Of a stretch of 64,000 nt of DNA, positions 57,010-64,000 are shown piece after piece. The first letter of the stretch is position 1, and each line of letters opens with the position of its first letter. The translations under genes were made by a program, and so were the position numbers. Origin of the DNA: Dermanyssus gallinae (taxonomy: Eukaryota; Arthropoda; Arachnida; Mesostigmata; Dermanyssidae); contig QVRM01002189.1 in the NCBI GenBank assembly GCA_003439945.1, positions 571,001-635,000 on the forward strand. Reading direction: 5' to 3'. The notes beneath the pieces are model-generated. The model had not been told where the DNA came from and ran no database searches. It saw only the letters and a program-made list of their open reading frames with translations.

Positions 57010-60000
57010 GTTGCAGCCATATTGGAGGAATTGGAGTCTGACGGAAAGAGAACATTGAAGCAATTCGAATGTGATTCCACCAACTAAATAGTAAAACAAT
57101 GTATATATATATATAGACATCCGTGAAAATCTTACAAATTTATTTTCCGTATATTACATTAGGTATATGTTACATGTACCACGATGGATTAGCTAAGCCA
57201 ATGTGCCTAGTGATATTTATATATATATATATTTTTGTTTTTGCGGGAATCACATTTGAATTGCATAATTTTTAATTCTCGTCAAAATCCTAAGATAGCA
57301 CTAATAAAATAATCCTGTGTGAATCGCAGTTTGTTAAAGAGAACAATTTGTTAAGTGTTAGCGAAGAAAGCAATTCGATAGCTGATCTAAAGTATGTTCA
57401 ATGATTACTAAAGGTTTAAGACATGCCATGGATGTCACTATTGCCCGTTTCAATTAATATTTGAACATAATTTGAATCCGCTCATATTTGCTTTAATTTT
57501 TGCATTTTTTAAAAATTATTTTAATTTAAAAGAAAAACATTTTAATGGCTTTTATTGAAGCAAAATTATCGTTTGGACTACATCATCACTAAAAAATTGC
57601 ACACGTAGTCAAATATTTGTCGATATCAATACTTGTTCCTTTTAGACAGATGCGGCAGTGGTAATAAAGCTACGGATATTTTGCGTAAAAGTTTTCGATT
57701 TTTTGGTGGCGTCTTCCAAAATTTGCCAAAATGTATTTTAAATACTGGTCCAGCCGTATCATTTTAGTTAAACATTTCAGGTGTCTTGCATTTTTAAAAA
57801 TCCTTATATATAACCTTTTAACGTAAGCAATTCGCTAATGGAATTAGTTGTTTACCTATTTATGTCGCTTAGGGTGTTTACAAGTGGCATTTTCATATGT
57901 CAGCAAAGCAAAAGCACCTCACTTAGAGCAAATATATAATTTTTTACTTTTCTGCGATACAATTCTGAGATTTCTTGCAGTCTCACTTTAAAAGACCTGG
58001 ATTGATTTACGTTGTCAGCAATCCTACTTTAAAATGCCCTGAACTGAATAAGTTGTATGCATCAAAGCAATGATCTCTGTTGGTTTGCGATTGCACGTTC
58101 GGCTAATCTTTGCTACTGAATGCGGTGAAATTGTCTTGAACATTATAAAAACTTAGAACACGCCCGGTGTATGGCACATGGTATTGTACGTATATGTATG
58201 TGGGTGCCCTTTGAAAAACTCTCTCGGTAAAACTTAAAATTGTCAGAGTGCAGAGCAAACCAAACGACAAATCAGAAGTCCCCCCCTTTAAACCGCGTAA
58301 AATGTATCAATGGTCAGGCGCCAAACAAATAATTAAATGGAGTCACGGCAGACGTCAAAACGGCAGTTGACATAATGATAAAGTGATTGAGCCTCCCCGG
58401 GCAATTTTTACCTTATAGGGAGGTCTTGTTTATTGTAGAACCCCTCATAATCCTAAGTGTATGCTTGCGCTTTTTTTCGTATACTTAAGACGTAAATGAG
58501 GGTACACCTGTCTTTTTTGTAAGCGGTAATACGGACAAAAGTTAAGTAAGTCAGCTACAGCCACGAGAACATTTGCCATATATCTCATCAGATTGACGCG
58601 TAGAAGAAATTGAACGAGTGTAGGTTGCGCTGCTTACTCTGTGCATTAGCTTACAGAGGAGACTCAACTGGGGCAGCGTGTAGGTCAGAGGAGATTCAAA
58701 GTGAGCACTGAGCGCGATGGCAAGGGCTCCGTTACCATAAGAGGTGGAGCAACCAAATTCAACACAGATTAGCATCTGTCTGTCAGCTCGCATACAAGTT
58801 GAAGTGAGCTATTTTTATTGCAGCATTGAAAAACACGTTATCCGTACCTATACTTTCCGTCCTCGTAGCCTAATTAATGGAACAAAATACATAAACGCAT
58901 ATGCTTGATCAAGTTCTATGGTATAATAGCATCGTATCATCGTAATGCTTGATCAAGTTCTATTGTATAATAGCATCGTATCCCTCGTTGCGGGTGATAA
59001 ATAAGAAAATGCTTCTACTCTAAAACCTAAAGTAAAAACCTTTCCTCGAAGAACTCGGCAAGCTGTCGGCTTAATAACAGTAATTTATACCGTATGGATT
59101 CACCACGCATGCAGTCACCGCATATACGAACGCTCGTACCCGACACTGTTCATTGTCACACACTCAATTCAACCACACAATATCCTCCGACTCTAAACTA
59201 TTAAATACTAGTATTTGCGCATACGAGTGTGTGCCATGCTTTGCCCAAATAAAGAAAGCAAATCGCCTCAATATATGAACATATAGTATTTTGAGTACTT
59301 AACACCTCACCTACGCATTTGTGATAGTACGCATAACAGTAAGTTTACACGTATGCCACTGATGTCAAGTGTCGACAGCGATTCATAATAACCTGGACTG
59401 GACCTCTTAGGACAGCCGAGTCAACTTCCGCATTATTGGGTCAAACCCTAGATGATCAAGTCTGTTAGTCCAACACTGTTAGTAACTAATAAAAGTAATG
59501 TCATTAAAAACACCTACGGTGGACAAAAACACAGTGTTTGATATTTCGTGGGGATCGCACTCAAAACGAGAGTACGACTAGTTTATTTAATGTTTCAATG
59601 TTAATAGCCAAATATTAGTTGTTACTGCTACGGCATTTCTGGCAGTCCTTCCCCCGGTGATGGAAGCGACCCCACTACCGCCACTGCATTACCACGTTGA
59701 ACTTCAGAGCTCTTTGAGGTACTTGACGGTCGCCTCACCCATTGGTCCTAACGTTTCAATGGCGATCGGCTGAATTATGTATTGCGGCAACAGCTCCCTG
59801 TACTTCGACAATTAGTGACTTTCAGCGGGACGAGTGCGCTCGCGCCAGCTTCCCGACTTGTGTGCGCAACTTTTTGTTTTGCTTTTGTGTATGAGCTACG
59901 ATTGTCGGATCGTACTCTCAGAGAAGAGGCGCAATGCATTCGCTCAATTAAATACCGTCACGCGAATAAGAGATATGGGTGCTTTCACTTCACTGAATAT

Positions 60001-60240
60001 ATTTTCCAAGCATAAACTGTAGCCTCGATGAACTGCATATGTGCGCCAATCAGGAATCATTAGCCCACGCATTATATCTATAATGATATTATATAAAATG
60101 TAATAAAAAAAGACTGAACAACGGTGTACGACTGTAATACTACACGTTGGCATAGGGTACTCTACGATAGATCGTTTGGGTAATAAAACGCAAGTATGTT
60201 GCATATTGAATTGGAAATAAAGGAATGAAAAAAATATCCT
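57010..60240. other. AT-rich stretch without identifiable genes
   Basis: No domain-bearing frame. Contains short (AT)n at about 57104 and 57218 and the 44-bp tandem duplication at 58901. Confidence 0.5.
58901..58981. repeat. 44-bp tandem duplication (two copies)
   Basis: ATGCTTGATCAAGTTCTATG and following bases at 58901-58944 are repeated at 58945-58981 with one substitution, the second copy ending a few bases early. Confidence 0.85.
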
Positions 60241-60244
60241 ATGT

Positions 60245-60972
60245 CAGAGTCAATATTTCATTCCCATCAGACGGAAGTATTTTCCAGTCAAAACGTTTGG
60301 GAGAGACCAGAATAGGTGAGTGTCTGCAGGTGCAAGGCCCGGTAAGTATGGTGGGTGCTCCCATAGTAAGTTCCTAGCCTAGATCTTGTATTTTTTAAGG
60401 CTGATGGTTTTCACATGAGGTCGCGTGTGTTCTTGGCGAAAGATGACTCTTTTGCTGTCCACGGCTCAATTGTTTTTTCGAAGTCGTTGAAGTTCTTGAC
60501 TGTGGTCATGACGATATCCTTATCGAATGTTCCAAGTGAACGATGCCTCTGATGTCGGGCCGACAACAGAACATAGCATTAGTTGACCTGGCGTTTCGTT
60601 TGAATTGACTATGGGAACTGCCTGCGCCCTCGGACCAGAATCTTGCCTGCTTACATGCTCGTTCTCGAAGATCAATTTTTATCGCAGGTTACCAGAGTTA
60701 AGAGATCCAAGAACCGTTGCTTGGCGGTGGCGATTGAGGAGCTAAGTGCAGTCGCGCATGCGCTTCAATTTATTCAACTCAATTTGGGGATGCACGGTCT
60801 CTTTTATTGAGACATCTGCATTGTACGATTGCGGCCGAATATAGTCCATCGCGGCATTCACCTTGTCTAAATTGATTGAGTCGTCACCGAAGCTGGTGGA
60901 GGTGTTTCGACACGCTACAGTAGCGTTCCAAGGTTTTCGGAACTCGTACAGCAAAACACTCCGAATTATCAT
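60245..60972 (-). pseudogene. Strongly decayed mariner-like transposase fragment
   Basis: Minus-strand pieces in different frames include RVIFRQEHTRPHVK, which corresponds to the VxFHQDNARPH block, and LPGLAPADTHLFWSLPN, corresponding to YSPDLAPSDYHLFRSLQN, at the right spacing and order. Catalytic Asp positions are changed and many stops intervene. No terminal repeats were found. Confidence 0.6.
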
Positions 60973-60974
60973 TT

Positions 60975-62040
60975 TAAATTCTCTGCTTTGCCTTCTCAGT
61001 AAGTAACTAAAGCTTTGGCGCCAAAGCAGAGCGTACCGGCGGGCGCAATAATGGTCGCTCTATCGTAAACATGTCACCCTTTCCCGTGCTGATGTTGCCT
61101 AGACGGCGCTGCAAGCTGAAACGAGTGGATACCAAAACATCAAAAATGTTCGCATCAACCTAAGACATGCAAAATACTCTCAAAAATGTCCCAGACAACC
61201 GCACAATACCATAGCATAGAATGATAGTCCTCAGTTATGTCGCTCACGTGCAATGATACCTTGTTTGAGATCATCAACAAACCTTCCATTACCATATAAT
61301 ACCCTTCAATCAAAATTCGAAGACAAACATCTTGGAGGAGAACGAGTGCTATCAAGTGGAAAATAGCACGCTCAAGTGACTTCCCTGTTATCAGAACGCG
61401 GTATACACATGATGCCAAATAGCTCTTCAACCTGATTTGGCACACAGAACACACTTGGACCCACACGCAGTGAAATTGGGTCAATTTGTTTAGGTTCTTC
61501 ACAAACACCGTCTCTCTTCCCTGAACAATCGTTAGCTCGCTCTTTTTTATCTCACTGTTTCTCGACCATGGACTAACATGCAAGTCGCTGCTAAATAAAC
61601 GCCGGCTGGTAAGACGTCGCCTGCAGGGGCCGCTAAAGGACGCCCATCCACGTTGCTTCGTCGTAGGTAGGATTCCTTCCTGAAATGCACCAGAGCTGGC
61701 TGCAAAGCTTCACCGACATATGGTATCTCGAGAGGTCTCTAGAAAAAACGCCCGATTGTTGTGTCAAACACGACATGAAGCTCACATGGCTGCCATGACT
61801 CGCCACATAACCTCACATTCACTTTGACACAGTGATATTATATTATATTGCATTTTTCTAAAGACTCTCTTCACTGACATATCAGACGGTCTTCGGCTCG
61901 GCCTTCTATGAATGTACACATAAAACGAAAGGAGGAAAGGAGCAGCGACACAAACATAGTATAAATTCTAGAGGGAACAGGCGGTACATTGCACTTTAAT
62001 TTTAAACAGTATGTTTCATTGCAATGATTAGAAACAAGCT
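60975..62040. other. Stretch without a confident gene
   Basis: The longest frame, 61583-61155 on the minus strand (142 codons from ATG), has no recognisable domain and may be chance. No splice context supports it. Confidence 0.4.
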
Positions 62041-62041
62041 A

Positions 62042-62150
62042 ATATGTACGTGAACTGTACACACTCTGACCAGAGGACTTAGTCTATTGAACTTAGACTA
62101 GCCTGGTACGTAAGGAATGAAAACACGATCGCCTGCTGTCACCTGTAGAG
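62042..62150 (-). repeat. Dispersed repeat (family 5), copy b
   Basis: The inverse of 40562-40673, with GGCTAGTCTAAGTTCAATAG-type and GTACAGTTCACGTACATATT-type blocks in the same order. It may be the end of a longer repeat continuing right to about 62300. Confidence 0.7.
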
Positions 62151-62314
62151 TGGCTTGCTGACTCTCTGTGTCAGCTGTATTTATTGCCTCTTAGATTGTT
62201 CTCGAATGTGGTAGAATCGATTCGGTCCGAGTAGACGTTTCTATCGAATCGTCTGTACGCTTCTCGTACCTTCTCGTGCTTACTCTTTCCACTGCACGTC
62301 CGCCAGCACGTGGC

Positions 62315-62412
62315 GCCGAGCCGACAGCCGTGTGTCTACCTAAACATGCCTAGACACAACAGTGTAGCGTCGAGCCGACAGCTGTGTCTACCTGAATATG
62401 CCTAGACACAAC
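62315..62412. repeat. Tandem duplication, unit about 50 bp
   Basis: GCCGAGCCGACAGCCGTGTG, then TCTACCTAAACATGCCTAGA, is followed by a second copy GTCGAGCCGACAGCTGTGTC, TACCTGAATATGCCTAGACA. Confidence 0.75.
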
Positions 62413-62869
62413 ACAAGCTATTGACAATGTTTAATAATCATAACAATAAACGAGTTTAGTGCTATGCTTATTGAAAATAATACATCAAATATGATTGAAG
62501 CAGCTACATAAAGTCAGCAATAAAAAATTAAGTACAAAGCCATTCTGCGGACAGCTTTAAGCGAACCCATATCGTTCTCTGGATGCTCTCCTAATACCTC
62601 GAACAAAAAATATGTTAAGGGTGCTGCTGCTACCCACTATTCAATTTGTTTAGCGTCTTGCAGGCACTCACATCCTTCTGGAATTAATACGTAGTTAATA
62701 TTTGCGGCTGCCTTCGACGAGCACAACGATGCCTTCGTTTCTCGACGCGTCTTACCTTCTCTCAAGTCTCACCCGCGCTTCGGGCGGTTGGATGGGGGAA
62801 ACTTAATCATACTCCGAAATTCCAAATCGATATCCAGTATTTCGCGGTACTTCTTTAAATTCTCACGTA

Positions 62870-63056
62870 CCTAATAATCACTTCCGGTGACCTTAGTTTC
62901 GAAATCGGCTGCAGTGTGTTGGCGCGTGACGGGCGTACTACTGCGTCTCTACGGGAAGCAGGCAGTGTTTCGCTGTGCGTTGTAGTGTTTCAGTTGTCAG
63001 TTGTCAGTGACGTTGATCCGGCGCGGTAAGAGAGCTAGAGAAATAGAGAAACTGCG
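62870..63056 (+). promoter_or_regulatory. Probable promoter and 5' leader of the DDX19-like gene
   Basis: An ETS/GABP-type site CACTTCCGG lies at about 62879-62887, and an initiator-like TCAGTT at 62990, repeated as TCAGTG downstream. The DNA becomes GC-rich from about 62910 up to the start codon. The exact transcription start cannot be read from sequence. Confidence 0.35.
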
Positions 63057-64000
63057 ATGGTCGTCTCCGAGGCTCGCGGTGGCGGCAGCCGACAAAACAA
63101 CATTCGACGAAATGAAAACGACGACAACGACGACAACAACGACGTCGTCAACAATGACGGCCGGCTCAAAATGCTTCACGAGGGATCGTATTCGGTCGAG
63201 TACCGCCGACTGAACAAGGTCCGCGGCGGCGCCGAAGAGTCGTCGCCGATCCGGGCGGTGACAGACTTCACCGAGCTAGGCCTAAACGAGAACCTCTACC
63301 GCGCAATATGCCGCATGGGCTTCGCCAAGCCGTCGCGTATCCAGGAGACGGCGCTGCCGCTGCTGCTCGACGAGCCGCCCGTCAACATGATGGCGCAGGC
63401 GCAGTCCGGTACGGGCAAGACTGCCGCGTTCCTGCTGGCGGCGCTGGCGCGCGTCCGGCCGCAGGACAACTGGCCGCAGGTCATGGTCATACTGCCGACG
63501 CTCGAGCTGGCCAAGCAGATCGCGAGCGAGTGCAGCCGCATGCTCGTGCATTCGCCCGACGTGCGCATACGGCACGCCGTCCGCGGACAGTGCCTGATTC
63601 GGCACCAGACGATCACCGAGCACATCCTGATCGGCACGCCCGGCAAGCTGCTCGATTGGGCGCTTCGGCTGCAGCTGTTCGACATGAAGAAGGTGCGAGT
63701 GTTTGTGCTCGACGAGGCCGACGTGATGCTCGACGAGTGCGGGCACGGTGACGCCGTCATCAAGCTGCACTGTCAGCTTGATCTGGCCGCCTGCCAGATG
63801 CTGCTGTTTTCGGCAACGTTCTCCGACGAGGTGGTGCAGCTTGCCAACGTCATCATCAACCCGCCACTCGTCCGGCTGACGCTGCGTCGCGATCAGCTGG
63901 CCCTCGGCAACATCCACCACTTCCGCATGGAGACGCGCACCGAACGCGACAAGCTCGAGGCCATCTCGAACCTGTACGAGTCGCTGAGCATCGGCCAGTG
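63057..64000 (+). CDS. DDX19: DDX19/DBP5-type DEAD-box RNA helicase, N-terminal 314 codons (runs off window)
   Basis: Open from ATG 63057 to the window end without a stop. The N-terminal 65 residues are Asn/Asp-rich. The DEAD-box core follows: F..LGL and Q motif (MGFAKPSRIQETALP, 87-101), AQSGTGKT (motif I, 115-122), PTLELAKQ (Ia), GTPGKLLDW (Ib), VFVLDEADVM (motif II, DEAD at 219-222) and LLFSATFSDEV (motif III, SAT 252-254). SYSVEYRRLNKVRG-type leader, LPLLLDEPPVNMMAQ, YAVRG-like HAVRGQ and the overall order match DDX19/DDX25/Dbp5, which remodel mRNPs at the cytoplasmic face of the nuclear pore with Gle1. It is markedly GC-rich and intronless so far, unlike the other genes here. A second ATG at codon 39 is an alternative start. 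Confidence 0.9.
   Translation, partial: MVVSEARGGGSRQNNIRRNENDDNDDNNDVVNNDGRLKMLHEGSYSVEYRRLNKVRGGAEESSPIRAVTDFTELGLNENLYRAICRMGFAKPSRIQETALPLLLDEPPVNMMAQAQSGTGKTAAFLLAALARVRPQDNWPQVMVILPTLELAKQIASECSRMLVHSPDVRIRHAVRGQCLIRHQTITEHILIGTPGKLLDWALRLQLFDMKKVRVFVLDEADVMLDECGHGDAVIKLHCQLDLAACQMLLFSATFSDEVVQLANVIINPPLVRLTLRRDQLALGNIHHFRMETRTERDKLEAISNLYESLSIGQ

Noticed and set aside
61155..61583. 142-codon minus-strand frame with an ATG
   Set aside because: No recognisable domain, splice context or promoter; kept only as a note.
63282..63920. 212-codon minus-strand frame opposite the DDX19-like gene
   Set aside because: Antisense shadow caused by the GC-rich codon use of the helicase; His/Gln/Arg-rich without motifs.

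Overview
This window is nuclear DNA from a metazoan, most likely an arthropod. Three things support this: intron-containing genes with canonical GT/AG junctions, tRNA-derived SINEs with mariner and non-LTR elements, and dozens of long (AT)n and (CAA/GTT)n microsatellites. The gene content (p190 RhoGAP, ICA1, an Aurora kinase, a DDX19/Dbp5-type helicase) is generic for animals. A chelicerate such as a mite is my guess, but the sequence alone does not prove it. I see no bacterial, organellar or CRISPR features.

Layout. (1) 1-131 (+): the last coding exon of an ICA1 (ICA69)-like gene, followed by poly(A) signals. (2) 582-5480 (-): six consecutive exons encoding the N-terminal 688 residues of a p190 RhoGAP (GTPase domain, FF domains, start of the pseudo-GTPase region). 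The 3' half, including the GAP domain, lies beyond the left edge, so the ICA1 3' end sits inside, or is interleaved with, the p190 gene on the opposite strand. (3) 5.5-36.6 kb: about 31 kb with no gene I can identify, made of SINEs, a foldback element, a mariner, many (AT)n tracts and, from 21 to 36.5 kb, very dense CAA/GTT/CAG-type trinucleotide repeats. A possible signal-peptide exon lies at 30527-30610. (4) 36.6-50.0 kb: a transposon graveyard with two internally deleted mariners, R1-like and R2-like LINE remnants, a CR1/Jockey-like LINE carrying two oppositely oriented solo LTRs, and a second foldback element. (5) 50409-54695 (+): a complete six-exon Aurora kinase gene (336 aa), with a decayed copy of its last exon inside intron 5. 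(6) 55-62.8 kb: mostly unassigned sequence with an unidentified open frame, a weak exon candidate, a decayed mariner and a few repeats. (7) 63057-64000 (+): the 5' part of a DDX19/DBP5-type DEAD-box helicase, GC-rich and uninterrupted for 314 codons, running off the right edge.

The genes do not form a functional cluster. p190 RhoGAP acts in Rho/actin signalling, ICA1 in vesicle trafficking, Aurora in mitosis and DDX19 in mRNA export. The most useful observations are structural: the opposite-strand p190/ICA1 arrangement, the Aurora exon duplication, the nested LTR-in-LINE insertions, a near-perfect intronic hairpin in p190, two mariner copies sharing one internal deletion, and the repeated contact between transposon ends and (AT)n tracts. 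I found no convincing new multi-gene system.
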